This document shows, piece by piece, positions 16,251 through 25,444 of a stretch of 64,000 nt of DNA (positions are counted from its first letter, which is position 1; each line of letters opens with the position of its first letter). The stretch is from assembly GCF_910583865.1 (NCBI RefSeq), contig NZ_CAJTYX010000006.1, positions 1-64,000 of the forward strand, written 5' to 3'. The notes below the pieces were generated by a model. That model did not search any database, had not been told where the DNA came from, and saw only the letters and a program-made list of their open reading frames with translations. This stretch comes from an uncultured Muribaculum sp. Lineage in GTDB: Bacteria; Bacteroidota; Bacteroidia; Bacteroidales; Muribaculaceae. The translations under genes and the position numbers were made by a program.

Positions 16251-17798
16251 TCAGCGGGCGTCAGGCCAGGGAAGAGGCTTGCCGGTGGATTTCAGAATCG
16301 GACGCATGGCGCCGGCGCTCCGGAGAGAGTCGGACAGCTCGACAGAAAGCTGCCTCACCAGATCGGGCAGTTCAGCGGCACGGTCACGGGTCTCGCCTAT
16401 GTCCGACACCACGTCATACAGCTCCTTGCGTCCCGTGGCATAGTTGTAGATCAGCTTCCAGCGATTTTTGCGTATCGCGCAGTTAAGGTCGATGCCGGGG
16501 CCTTCGAGTCCCCACACGTGAGGATAATTCCAGATCAAGGCACGGTCGGCCGAAGGGTCACCTGTGCCGTCTATAAGCGGCACGAAACTACGCCCGTCAA
16601 TCGCGTGACCGTAATGGTCTGACGCCTCGGGATCAATGCCGGCCATCTCCAGTATGGTGGGATAAAAATCCTCAATCATGACATAGCGGTCGCACTCCGA
16701 CCCGGATGGTGTATGCCCGGGCCATCTCACGATAAGCGGCTCACGGATGCCACCTTCGAGCAGTGAACCCTTGCCGGAGCGCAACGGAGCATTCTGCGTG
16801 TGCGGCTCGCCGTCGCGCCACTCGGTCGAGGCCGCCAGTCCGCCGTTGTCGCTCATGAATATGACTATCGTATTGTCGGCCTCGCCGTTGGCCTCCACCC
16901 AGTCGAGCAGGTCTCCGATACTTTTGTCCATCCCCTCGATTAATGAGGCGTAGGCTGCCTCCTTCTCCGACAACCCGCGGTCGAGATGTTTCCGGTAGAA
17001 ACGCGGATCGCGGTCAATAGGGACATGTATGGCATAATGCGCCATATAGAGAAACCATGGCTGGTTGTACTTTTTCGCCTTGTCGAGCGTCTTTATCGCC
17101 TCCCGGGTGAGAGCCTCGGTGGCAAACGTGCCGGTACCCCAATATTTTTCAAGTCCCTCGATGGCATTGGGAGCAAGTTTGTTGCCGGCATCGTCGTGGC
17201 CATAGTTGCGTTCACTGAGGTAGGTGGCAAGTCCCCCTGCGGCAGTGCCCGCGATATTGACTTCGAAGCCCCAGTGGTGGGGACTCTCGCCCGGAGTGTC
17301 GAACGCCCCGAAATGCGCTTTTCCCACATGAATGGTATGATAGCCCGAATCCTTCAGTTCCTGCACGAACGACGGACCGACAAACGTGTTGTTGATACTC
17401 CCGACACGACTTATGCCGTTGTAGTTCCAGTCGGGCATGGCTATGGAGTCGTTGCGGCCATCTTCCGGACGGTCGCGGTGGAGCGTCCAGTTGGTCACAC
17501 CGTGGCGCGCCGCATTCGCTCCCGTGAGCATGCTGCAACGCGAAGGAGAACTGATCGCGCACGCATATGCCTGCGTGAAACGCATTCCGCTCCGGGCAAG
17601 GCGCTCCATGTTGGGAGTAAGATATTTCCGGTTGTTGTCCGTAGCCTCGGGGGTAAACGGCACCGACGTGTCCTGCCACCCCATGTCGTCGACCATGAAC
17701 AGCATTATGTTCGGACGCTTCCCGGCACTATCCTGCGCCGCCGTTGCGCCGCAACCCATAGCCGCAAGAAACGGCCATACCATGCTCCTCATTTTCAT
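16251..17798 (-). CDS. secreted sulfatase (S1 family, serine-type active site)
   Basis: Sulfate ester hydrolase of 515 residues with an N-terminal export signal (a Cys at residue 16 might even be lipidated, although the lipobox is poor). The metal-binding pair DD at 37-38 and the formylglycine motif SSPSRCSMLTG at 83-93 are clear. The residue to be converted to formylglycine is Ser83, so an anaerobic radical SAM maturase is needed; none is in this window. Further family blocks are HVGKAHFG, FMSDNGG and the EGGIREPLIVRWPG segment. Substrates are probably sulfated host or dietary glycans. It stands alone between two unrelated genes. Confidence 0.88.
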   Translation of the reverse strand: MKMRSMVWPFLAAMGCGATAAQDSAGKRPNIMLFMVDDMGWQDTSVPFTPEATDNNRKYLTPNMERLARSGMRFTQAYACAISSPSRCSMLTGANAARHGVTNWTLHRDRPEDGRNDSIAMPDWNYNGISRVGSINNTFVGPSFVQELKDSGYHTIHVGKAHFGAFDTPGESPHHWGFEVNIAGTAAGGLATYLSERNYGHDDAGNKLAPNAIEGLEKYWGTGTFATEALTREAIKTLDKAKKYNQPWFLYMAHYAIHVPIDRDPRFYRKHLDRGLSEKEAAYASLIEGMDKSIGDLLDWVEANGEADNTIVIFMSDNGGLAASTEWRDGEPHTQNAPLRSGKGSLLEGGIREPLIVRWPGHTPSGSECDRYVMIEDFYPTILEMAGIDPEASDHYGHAIDGRSFVPLIDGTGDPSADRALIWNYPHVWGLEGPGIDLNCAIRKNRWKLIYNYATGRKELYDVVSDIGETRDRAAELPDLVRQLSVELSDSLRSAGAMRPILKSTGKPLPWPDAR

Positions 17799-17907
17799 TG
17801 CTGTAAATTTTCCATGATTGATTTATGCGAATTTAGCACATTCTCATCAAATATCCTCACGTCCGCAACACTTTCACATTCATCAGCCATGGCTATAAAA
17901 CTACATT

Positions 17908-19305
17908 CTACGCTGCAAGATCCTCTTTCCGAGGCCTGTCACGCTTCTTCCCTTTAAGTCTGCCAAGCAGTGCCGTACCGAATGTTATGACACCTATACG
18001 CCCGACATACATCAGCACTATTATGGTTATTTTCCCGGCCACGGAAAGCGCGGGGGTTATCCCGGTGCTCAACCCGACCGTGCCTATTGCAGACGAAGCC
18101 TCGAACAGGATTTGAGACAACGGGAACGGTTCGCAATAAGACAGCACTATACAGCCAAGGAATATCATCACTCCGTACACAATGATGCTTGTAAGAGCAG
18201 TATCCACCCGATAATGCGGTATTTCACGGCCTAAGAAAGTGACTTTATTTCGTAAGCCAAGTTTGGAGATCACGAACCCCCATACGGCTGAGACGGACGT
18301 GCTTTTCACACCGCCTCCCGTACCGGAAGGTGAAGCGCCTATAAACATGATTAGCGAGAATACAAGTATCGGACCAACTTTAAGCGCACCGAGATCCACG
18401 GTATTGAAGCCCACCGTCGTCATTGCCGACATTGTCTGGAAGAACGACATCAGCATCCTGTCGCCCCACCCGTGAACGGTCGACATGGTGGGGCTGAAGT
18501 ATAGGATCAGCGTACCACCGACGGTCATTATGGCGGTAACAATCATAATAACCCGTGTGGTGAACGTAAGAGAGTAGCCCCGCTTCCTGATTTTGTATAG
18601 GATATCCGTTATCACGATGAAACCCATTGCCCCCGCATAGCTCAGAACCGCTACCGTAAGGTTTATTGCGATATTGTCGCTGAAACCACATAGGGAATCG
18701 CTGAAGGGACTGAATCCGGCTGTGCAGAATGAGGATATCGAAAGGAACAATGCGTTCCACCCCGCCAATGGCACTCCCGCATGATGAAGCGCGAAGAAAA
18801 AAGAGAGGAATCCCAATAGCTCGAAGATGAACGTAAAATGGATTATGTTGCTGACCAGATCTCGAAGCGGCATTCCGTCAGGACGCGAGAAAGAAGAGTC
18901 TATCAGAAAGCGGCTTCCACCGCCGGCATGGTGCGATATCCGGAAGAATATATACGAACTCATGGTCATGTAGCCTATACCGCCGATTTGTATCAGCAAC
19001 AGTATCACGCATTGCCCGAAAATGGTGTATGTAGCCGGGATATCCAATGTCGCCAGCCCGGTCGTCGACATGGCAGAAACGGCGGTAAAAAGATTATCGA
19101 GCCACCCCGCGTCGGTATTTCGTGAGACCGGAAGCATCAGCAACAGGAAACCGATGAACATATATATCAGATAACCAAGCAATATCCGTCGCTCCGGGTT
19201 GTCTGAACGTTTGCTTAATATAATACGATTTATCGGAAACACACATGACAATGCGTTTCTAATGCGTTCTTTCTTATCCACGAGAATATTTTTGTAATAA
19301 AACAT
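17908..19305 (-). CDS. trkH: TrkH-family potassium uptake protein
   Basis: Polytopic inner-membrane K+ channel/transporter subunit, 465 residues from the ATG at 19305. An upstream TTG at 19317 would add four residues. The four half-pore loops are visible, for example STTGLATLDIPAT, CTAGFSPFSDSLCG, TTVGFNTVDLG and GTVGLSTGITPALS, each carrying the selectivity glycine. KtrA/TrkA-type regulatory subunits are not in this window. The long Lys/Arg-rich N-terminus before the first span is usual for Bacteroidetes members. Confidence 0.87.
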   Translation of the reverse strand: MFYYKNILVDKKERIRNALSCVFPINRIILSKRSDNPERRILLGYLIYMFIGFLLLMLPVSRNTDAGWLDNLFTAVSAMSTTGLATLDIPATYTIFGQCVILLLIQIGGIGYMTMSSYIFFRISHHAGGGSRFLIDSSFSRPDGMPLRDLVSNIIHFTFIFELLGFLSFFFALHHAGVPLAGWNALFLSISSFCTAGFSPFSDSLCGFSDNIAINLTVAVLSYAGAMGFIVITDILYKIRKRGYSLTFTTRVIMIVTAIMTVGGTLILYFSPTMSTVHGWGDRMLMSFFQTMSAMTTVGFNTVDLGALKVGPILVFSLIMFIGASPSGTGGGVKSTSVSAVWGFVISKLGLRNKVTFLGREIPHYRVDTALTSIIVYGVMIFLGCIVLSYCEPFPLSQILFEASSAIGTVGLSTGITPALSVAGKITIIVLMYVGRIGVITFGTALLGRLKGKKRDRPRKEDLAA

Positions 19306-19398
19306 CCAACTATTCAATGTGGTTTATCGCCGACTGCAAGTCTACAGCAAGCCTTAAATTTCCATCATGATTACGCATGTTTTCTGCGTAAGAATACG

Positions 19399-19406
19399 TA
19401 GCTTTG
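19399..19406 (+). promoter_or_regulatory. candidate -7 element of the endonuclease I gene
   Basis: TAGCTTTG matches TAnnTTTG exactly. The upstream region is T-rich but has no clean TTG at 19-21 bases. The leader to the ATG at 19457 is about 45 bases. Confidence 0.45.
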
Positions 19407-19456
19407 TACACTCCAATCTTATACATTCAACAATATTACAAACCAACTTTACCTGC

Positions 19457-21001
19457 ATGAGGAAACTTTACCTACTGACGATGGCGGCGATGGCGATGGT
19501 GCCCGCCACCCTGTCCGCCGAAATCCCCAAGGGATACTACGATTCTCTGAAGGGCCTGAAGGGGGCTGAGCTGAAAAACGCCCTGACAAAGACAGCACGC
19601 CCCAAGAGCACCCCGAGCTATGGATCGGGCTACGGTGGCACATGGTACTACTTCTGGGAGACCGACCGGATGCCTGACGGAAAGACATGGCGCAACCGCT
19701 ACAGCGACGAGACGTTCACCGTAGGCTCACGCGGAGATGCCGCGACTGGAATGAACATCGAGCATTCATTCCCGCGCTCATGGTTCGGCGGAAAGGGGAA
19801 AGCACCTGACAACGATCTGTTCAACCTGTATCCCTCACCTTCCGCCACCAACGGCGACAAGAGCAACTATATCATGGACAAAGTGGCCGTGGCCAACACT
19901 GACAAGAGCGACGGCTATACCACGATAGGCACGAGCAGCCACACCTCGGAAGCGTGGGCGTGGGAGCCTAACGACTCATATAAGGGAGACTTCTCGCGCG
20001 GGTACATGTATATGATAACGGCATGGAAGAACGACGTGACTTTCACAAGCCGCGCCGTCAACTTCATGAACAACGACCTCTATCCGGCGCTGTTCGACTG
20101 GGCGGCACAGCTCTATTCGTCATGGTGCCGCCTGGATAAGCCGGACCGGGTGGAAATCGACCGCAACGACGCAATCTACAAGATACAGGGCAACCGCAAC
20201 CCCTATATCGACTTCCCCAACCTTTTTGAATACCTGTGGGGCGACAGCACGGCGTACGCGTTCGACCCGGAAAAGACGGTTGTGGCCGGTGGCGGCATGT
20301 ACACCCCGGGCGACGACCCAATGAACCCGGATAAACTCGACCCGACCAATCCCGACCATTTCGACATGATGGACCAGATATATTATGCCGACTACACACA
20401 GGGTGACTTCAACGCCACGGAAACGACCGTTAAAGCCCCGGGCACATATGCCACCGTGTGGAAGCGCAACTCAAAATACGGCTGGGTAGCAAACTCTTAC
20501 ATAAACGGGACGCGCTATGAGAGCGATGGCACGATATACACCGCAGAAATCAACCTTGACGGACTGACCAACGCTTATGTCAGGTTTGAGCACGCCGTCA
20601 ACTTCCTCCCGGGCAAGTATCTTGACTATCTTACGGTGATGGTGGAATGCGACGATGTGACAACCAACATCAATGACAAAACAGTATGGCCGGCAGGCAA
20701 TACCTGGAATTTCGTAAGCTCCGGCGTGATCGACCTCTCGGCCTATGCGGGAAAGAAGGTGCGTCTCGGATTCCGCTATACGAGCACGACCGGCAATTGC
20801 GGTGCATGGGAAATCAAGAACATTGAAGTTCGCGGCGGATCCACTGCCGGAATCGATGACATTTACGACACTCCCGCTCCGGAATTCGACCCCACCCTGC
20901 CGGCTGAGTATTTCACCATCGACGGACGCCGCACCGATGCCTCGGCCCGCGGGGTGCTGATCGTGCGCCAGCAAGGCCGCATCTACAAGATCATGCGCTA
21001 A
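19457..21001 (+). CDS. secreted endonuclease I family nuclease with adhesin-like and sorting-type C-terminus
   Basis: Exported nuclease of 514 residues with a signal peptide (residues 1-21, cleavage after ATLSA). The endonuclease I domain covers about residues 25-280: MNIEHSFPRSW with the His-Phe-Pro metal-finger motif near 103, and DNDLFNLYPSPSATNGDKSN after it. Residues ~310-470 form a beta-sandwich of the choice-of-anchor/MAM-like type (WEIKNIEVRG). The last ~35 residues (EYFTIDGRR…GVLIVRQQGRIYKIMR) resemble C-terminal sorting domains of Bacteroidetes secreted proteins. Likely role: extracellular DNA degradation. The in-frame ATG at 19367 is rejected because it hides the signal peptide. 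Confidence 0.88.
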   Translation: MRKLYLLTMAAMAMVPATLSAEIPKGYYDSLKGLKGAELKNALTKTARPKSTPSYGSGYGGTWYYFWETDRMPDGKTWRNRYSDETFTVGSRGDAATGMNIEHSFPRSWFGGKGKAPDNDLFNLYPSPSATNGDKSNYIMDKVAVANTDKSDGYTTIGTSSHTSEAWAWEPNDSYKGDFSRGYMYMITAWKNDVTFTSRAVNFMNNDLYPALFDWAAQLYSSWCRLDKPDRVEIDRNDAIYKIQGNRNPYIDFPNLFEYLWGDSTAYAFDPEKTVVAGGGMYTPGDDPMNPDKLDPTNPDHFDMMDQIYYADYTQGDFNATETTVKAPGTYATVWKRNSKYGWVANSYINGTRYESDGTIYTAEINLDGLTNAYVRFEHAVNFLPGKYLDYLTVMVECDDVTTNINDKTVWPAGNTWNFVSSGVIDLSAYAGKKVRLGFRYTSTTGNCGAWEIKNIEVRGGSTAGIDDIYDTPAPEFDPTLPAEYFTIDGRRTDASARGVLIVRQQGRIYKIMR

Positions 21002-21030
21002 CCATCCCTTTCTCAAGGCGTAACTTAATA

Positions 21031-21190
21031 AAAACGCACATAGCACACAGAGCGCACATAGAATAAATAGACAGTACATTAATAAAGAAGAGCACAGAGA
21101 CGATAGGCCGAAGCCTGTTATTCTCTGTGCTCTCAATATTATGTAGCGTTGTCTTATTCTCTGTGCGCTCTGTGTGCTATGTGGCGTTTT
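21031..21190. repeat. giant imperfect palindrome between convergent genes
   Basis: About 160 bases fold back on themselves. Outer arms 21033-21065 and 21155-21188 match over ~33 bases with one indel and one substitution. Inner arms GAGCACAGAGA (21090-21100) and TCTCTGTGCTC (21122-21132) are perfect. The tip is AGGC-CGAA-GCCT (21105-21116). The arms also contain short direct repeats (GCACATAG, CACAGAG). It lies between the converging endonuclease I and PAP2 genes and probably ends transcription from both sides. Confidence 0.75.
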
Positions 21191-21194
21191 CTCC

Positions 21195-21917
21195 CTACGC
21201 GAAATATGCGTAAAGGGAAATGAAAAGCAGCACGGTAGTGGTCAGTACACCGGTGGCACATATGAGCACTGAGTTGCTCATATGCAGTTCGGGTATGCCC
21301 GAACCGAAACTGAGGTGCACGATGTCACGGTTAGGCTTCAACGGATGGTGGAAAATCCACAATCCCGCCATCTTGACGGCACGAAACGAGACGTAGCCCA
21401 TGAAAGCGCCGATCAAGGCTCCCACGAGGATATCGCCGGGATAGTGGACACCAAGATACACACGGCTATAGCAGTTAACCGCAGCCCATGCGAAAAGCGA
21501 CACGACTGCAACGCGCCGATGGCGGAACACGTAGGAAAGGTATGTGGCTACGGCAAATGTGTTGGCGGCATGGCACGAAGGGAATCCGTAGCTGCCTCCG
21601 CGATATCCCCACACTATGTGCACAAGGTCGGAAATCGGGTTATCGGGATTCGCCGGGCGCAGACGGTGGACAAGCGGGCGGATAAGCGTGGCACATGTCT
21701 GGTCGGCAAGCGTGACTGTCAATGCCACGCCGAGAGCCACAATCACCCCTCCGGCGAAGCCGAAACGGTGGACAACCATAGCGAATATCATCACATACAT
21801 GGGCACCCACACCATCTTTGACGACAGGAGCATCATGAACTGGTCGAGTGACGGCGTATGGAACGAGTTGAGGAAAAGGAACAACTCGGTGTCAAGCTGG
21901 GAGAGAAAATCTATCAT
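21195..21917 (-). CDS. PAP2-family membrane phosphatase
   Basis: Polytopic phosphatase of 240 residues of the phosphatidic acid phosphatase type 2 superfamily. The three active-site blocks are RPLVHRLRP (the usual first Lys is Arg), FPSCHAANT with the acid/base His, and SRVYLGVHYPGD with the nucleophile His. Possible substrates are undecaprenyl pyrophosphate, phosphatidylglycerol phosphate or lipid A phosphates. Its start overlaps the stop of the LtaS-like gene by four bases, so the two are translationally coupled and probably act on the same lipid. Confidence 0.85.
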   Translation of the reverse strand: MIDFLSQLDTELFLFLNSFHTPSLDQFMMLLSSKMVWVPMYVMIFAMVVHRFGFAGGVIVALGVALTVTLADQTCATLIRPLVHRLRPANPDNPISDLVHIVWGYRGGSYGFPSCHAANTFAVATYLSYVFRHRRVAVVSLFAWAAVNCYSRVYLGVHYPGDILVGALIGAFMGYVSFRAVKMAGLWIFHHPLKPNRDIVHLSFGSGIPELHMSNSVLICATGVLTTTVLLFISLYAYFA

Positions 21918-23749
21918 CTCTGTTGTAAATCGTTATAAAGTGTTTGCAGATAAGCTCTGACAGCCCGGATGCGCAGGGAATCGCCCGCTTCGCCGGTATC
22001 GGAGGAAATATTGAGTGTCGCCGTCCACTCCGGGGCGGCTATAGAGACATGCTCGGCATCGCTGAAGAAGGCCATGCGCGGAGCAGAGGGACTGAAAACG
22101 TCGTGGCTGAAGGGGAACTCTCCGGCAGGAAGCCCGAGCATCCCGAGAAGGGTGGCGGCTATGTCGGTCTGTGCCGCTACGGCATCGACGCGCGCCGGAG
22201 CCGAATGCAAGGCGCCACCCGCGATGATGAGTGGCACGTGATGGCGCGACGCCTGATCGGTCAGAGTGTCGGGCCACACGGCAAAATGGTCGGGGACGAT
22301 GACCACAAGGGTGCTGTCCCAACGCGATGTGCGCGACATGGCGTCGTACCACTCTCCGAGCGCATTGTCGGCATAAGCGAACGCGTTGAGGCGTTCGTCG
22401 GAAAAGCCGGAGGTGTATGGCACGTCGAAAGGCTCATGCGAGCTTGATGTCTGTATCACCGTGAAGCGCGGAGCACAAGCGGGAGTGCCGGCATCCGCGT
22501 CGGCAAGCGCGCGGTCGAACACAAGATGGTCGGGAGCACCCCATTTGCTCACACGCTCCGTCACCGGAAAATCCTTGTCGGAGATTATCCTGTCGAATCC
22601 GGCCGAAACGAGGTATGCGTTCATGCTCGTGAAGTTCACGTCACCGCCATAGTAGTATGCCAGATCGTAGCCGGCATTCTTCAGGGCTTTCGGAAGCGAC
22701 GGCAGATTGTCGGTCTTGTCGACAAACTTCATTATCGACGTGGTGGGCTGCGCCGGATAGCCGCTGAGTATGGCCGGAAGAGCACGGTCGGTGCGGAATC
22801 CGGAGGCGTAGCAACGCGTGAACAGCACACCCTCCGAAGCTATAGAATCGAGCCTCATGGCCACGGGCGACCCTCCGAGCGACGGGAGCAGATGGGCAGA
22901 AAAACTTTCGAGTATCACCAGGCATATGTCGGGACGCGAGGTGGATAGAAGCGGAGCCACCACGGTATCGACGGCGCACTCCCTTTCAAGGTTTTCCACA
23001 ATCCCACGAGCCTCATCGGGGGCATAGAACGAAAATTGCGAATCAAAATCGGATTGATGCGATGCCGAATATAAGAATGAGAACAGCGGGTTGACGGCTG
23101 CATGGTTCATGCGTGTATCGCTGCTGAAATAGGCGCGGCTGAGGTTCATGGTGCTGACGGTAAGGCCGCCGCGTATCGGAAGGAAAAGCATGGCTGTGCA
23201 TACCGTCATCACTCCGGCCACACGCAGGCGCTTCGCCATCGTTCCGGGCACGGGTGTGAGCGGCACGAAGCGCATCCACATCAACAGCAGGGCCGTGAAA
23301 AGCAAGTTGAGCAACAGAACCATCACGAGTCCGCCACCGGTGCCTCCACTCGCCAAAGCCGCAGATGGCGACGACATGAAATAGAACAACGGAGTTGTGT
23401 CGAGTTTGAACCCCCAGTAAGGGTAGAGCATCGCGTCGGCCGACACAGCAAGTGCCGTGACAAACGCCTCGACCGCGAGCACACATTTCAACGCAATAGA
23501 GAGCGTCTTGACCGCACGAGGTGAGGCAACGACGGCACTCGCACCAAGCAAAAGCGCGGGAAGCACCGTAAGGTAGCCTGCCATGGCAAGGTCCATGGCA
23601 AGGCCGTTCCACACTATCGCAGCGAATCCACCGACGCCAAGACCGGCATAAATCGAGGAATTCATAAGCACGAAAGCACACTTGGCAATCACAAAAATGA
23701 CCGTCAACTGCACAAATATGATTACGAATAAGGATACCCGCTGCTTCAC
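21914..23749 (-). CDS. LTA synthase-like / phosphoglycerol transferase family sulfatase-fold protein
   Basis: Inner-membrane enzyme of 611 residues: about five membrane spans in the first ~200 residues, then a periplasmic alkaline phosphatase/sulfatase-fold domain starting near residue 275 (DICLVILESFSAHLLP). Later blocks are the HEPFDVPY segment, YADNALGEW and VIVPDHFAVWP. This is the architecture of LtaS and related phosphoglycerol or phosphoethanolamine transferases. The start codon is GTG; no ATG lies within 28 codons. Gram-negative members modify glycans or lipids with phosphoglycerol or phosphoethanolamine; the acceptor here is unknown. Confidence 0.82.
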   Translation of the reverse strand: MKQRVSLFVIIFVQLTVIFVIAKCAFVLMNSSIYAGLGVGGFAAIVWNGLAMDLAMAGYLTVLPALLLGASAVVASPRAVKTLSIALKCVLAVEAFVTALAVSADAMLYPYWGFKLDTTPLFYFMSSPSAALASGGTGGGLVMVLLLNLLFTALLLMWMRFVPLTPVPGTMAKRLRVAGVMTVCTAMLFLPIRGGLTVSTMNLSRAYFSSDTRMNHAAVNPLFSFLYSASHQSDFDSQFSFYAPDEARGIVENLERECAVDTVVAPLLSTSRPDICLVILESFSAHLLPSLGGSPVAMRLDSIASEGVLFTRCYASGFRTDRALPAILSGYPAQPTTSIMKFVDKTDNLPSLPKALKNAGYDLAYYYGGDVNFTSMNAYLVSAGFDRIISDKDFPVTERVSKWGAPDHLVFDRALADADAGTPACAPRFTVIQTSSSHEPFDVPYTSGFSDERLNAFAYADNALGEWYDAMSRTSRWDSTLVVIVPDHFAVWPDTLTDQASRHHVPLIIAGGALHSAPARVDAVAAQTDIAATLLGMLGLPAGEFPFSHDVFSPSAPRMAFFSDAEHVSIAAPEWTATLNISSDTGEAGDSLRIRAVRAYLQTLYNDLQQR

Positions 23750-23824
23750 TGCGTATTACTAATGCACCGTGTGATTACTATAACGCACCCTCATATTAAA
23801 TGGGGTGCTTCACTTTTCCGACTG

Positions 23825-23832
23825 CAAAGTTA
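23825..23832 (-). promoter_or_regulatory. candidate -7 element for the LtaS-like/PAP2 pair
   Basis: CAAAGTTA on the plus strand gives TAACTTTG on the minus strand, a perfect -7 box about 75 bases upstream of the GTG at 23749. The -33 box is not clear. The leader holds a small hairpin (GCACCC…GGGTGC) around 23787-23811. Confidence 0.4.
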
Positions 23833-23926
23833 TACTATTCCGACCAATATCAGCGCATTATTTGCCAACTTTTATCCCAGTTTAATAACTTTTCAGTATG
23901 TTTTCCGATAAAATCCACAAATAAGG

Positions 23927-25399
23927 CTATCGGCTCAGCCTGGAACGTATGCCGCGGAACGAAGTTACCAAAGTGACGGCAAGGAGCACAGCTGTCACTA
24001 CAGAGCCAATCCGGATGTCGGAAATAAGCGTTGCAAGAAAAGAGAGGAGTACAGGTACGAATAATATTATCATGAGCCTTAAAGTAGGTCCGTCGATACG
24101 ATAGCCGTAAGCGCGCCTGTTGACCACATAGTAGGCCGCCACATCCACCGCATGCACCACAACCATGGCCACACCGAGTCCTACAAGCCCCCACAACCAG
24201 TAGCACAGGCAGTTAACAACGAGCATCACGCTGCATCCGAACACCCCCTCCAAGCAGAAATAAAGCCGCTTGTTGCCTTTGGCGAAAGCGATATAGCCGA
24301 GCGGATAGGCCATCGCGCGCAAGAAAAGCCCAAGAGCCATCCATCTCACCAACGGCACTACCCCCATAAAGGCTTCCGATGTCAGCACCCTTATCAGCAC
24401 CGGGGCGGTAAGCATGAGGATTATGGCAAGAGGAGCCACGATCAGCCCGACAAGCTCATACTGGCGGTTGACGATGACGGTCATGCGCCGGTTATCGGAA
24501 ATAGCCGCCGACAGACGCGGGAAATAATCGAGCGACATAGCCGTAAAGACCACTCCCACATATTGTCCGGCAATGCTGTTTGCCGCCTGGAAAAGGCCGA
24601 CGTCGGCCACTCCACCGATCGAACGCACCCACATGTTGACGAGATAACCGGTCAAGGTTGTGAGCACTGTCCCGGCCATCAGCACAAGCCCCAGCGCCAG
24701 AAGGCGGCGCGTCAAGGCCTTGCGCACGTCGCGGGCCACATCAACGCGGGGAGAATGATGCGTCTTGCCCATGTTGTAGCGGAAGAAAGCCCACGTGACC
24801 ACCGACATTAGTATCATGGCGGGGACGATACCGCCGTAGCCGAAAAACCAGTATAACGGCACTCCTCCGACAAGGGCGGTGAGCGCACCAACGAGCGACG
24901 CCTTCGACAGCCGCTTCACCTCATGCAACCCTTGAAGAAGCGACATCTCGCCGTCGGCCATGACGGAAAAGAGCATCATCACCGACAGGGCGACGAAGCT
25001 CCATGTATAGAGGTCGTTATCGAAAGTCAGCCGGCTGAGAAGCATCGAGCAGGCGCCACACAGGAGCATGGCAAGGAGCGCCGTCCAACGCACCACCCGA
25101 CGGGCCACAGCCACGACAGAATCCGTGTCGAGGGCAGATGCGTCGCCATCCCTGGTAGCAGCGACTTCGCGCACTATCGACATAGGCAGCCCGCATGAGG
25201 CAGCCTGCTTGAGTGTGTTGGTCGATGACACGAGCAATTGCGATATGCCCATCCCCTCAGGACCGAGAAGCAACGCCACACACTTGCCTCTCACCACATT
25301 TATGGCAATCTGCAGCACCTGGACTCCACCAAATGCCGACATGCCACGCATAATGCTCCGGTAACTGTTCTCCTTGACGATAGTTGATTCGTTAGCCAT
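23927..25399 (-). CDS. oligosaccharide flippase family protein (Wzx/MATE-type)
   Basis: Polytopic membrane protein of 490 residues with twelve to fourteen predicted spans, typical of polysaccharide flippases that move lipid-linked oligosaccharides across the inner membrane. The N-terminus (YRSIMRGMSAFGGVQVLQIAINVVRGK, ALLLGPEGMGISQLL) resembles O-antigen translocases. The ATG at 25399 follows GGGAAGG, one of the few Shine-Dalgarno-like sequences here; the ATG at 25441 would overlap the upstream gene. It is the last gene of the dut-TPR-DUF4292-EnvC cluster. No glycosyltransferase genes are adjacent. Confidence 0.82.
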   Translation of the reverse strand: MANESTIVKENSYRSIMRGMSAFGGVQVLQIAINVVRGKCVALLLGPEGMGISQLLVSSTNTLKQAASCGLPMSIVREVAATRDGDASALDTDSVVAVARRVVRWTALLAMLLCGACSMLLSRLTFDNDLYTWSFVALSVMMLFSVMADGEMSLLQGLHEVKRLSKASLVGALTALVGGVPLYWFFGYGGIVPAMILMSVVTWAFFRYNMGKTHHSPRVDVARDVRKALTRRLLALGLVLMAGTVLTTLTGYLVNMWVRSIGGVADVGLFQAANSIAGQYVGVVFTAMSLDYFPRLSAAISDNRRMTVIVNRQYELVGLIVAPLAIILMLTAPVLIRVLTSEAFMGVVPLVRWMALGLFLRAMAYPLGYIAFAKGNKRLYFCLEGVFGCSVMLVVNCLCYWLWGLVGLGVAMVVVHAVDVAAYYVVNRRAYGYRIDGPTLRLMIILFVPVLLSFLATLISDIRIGSVVTAVLLAVTLVTSFRGIRSRLSR

Positions 25400-25444
25400 C
25401 CTTCCCTCGGTTGCTACATAAAGGAAACGGCGTAAACACACATA

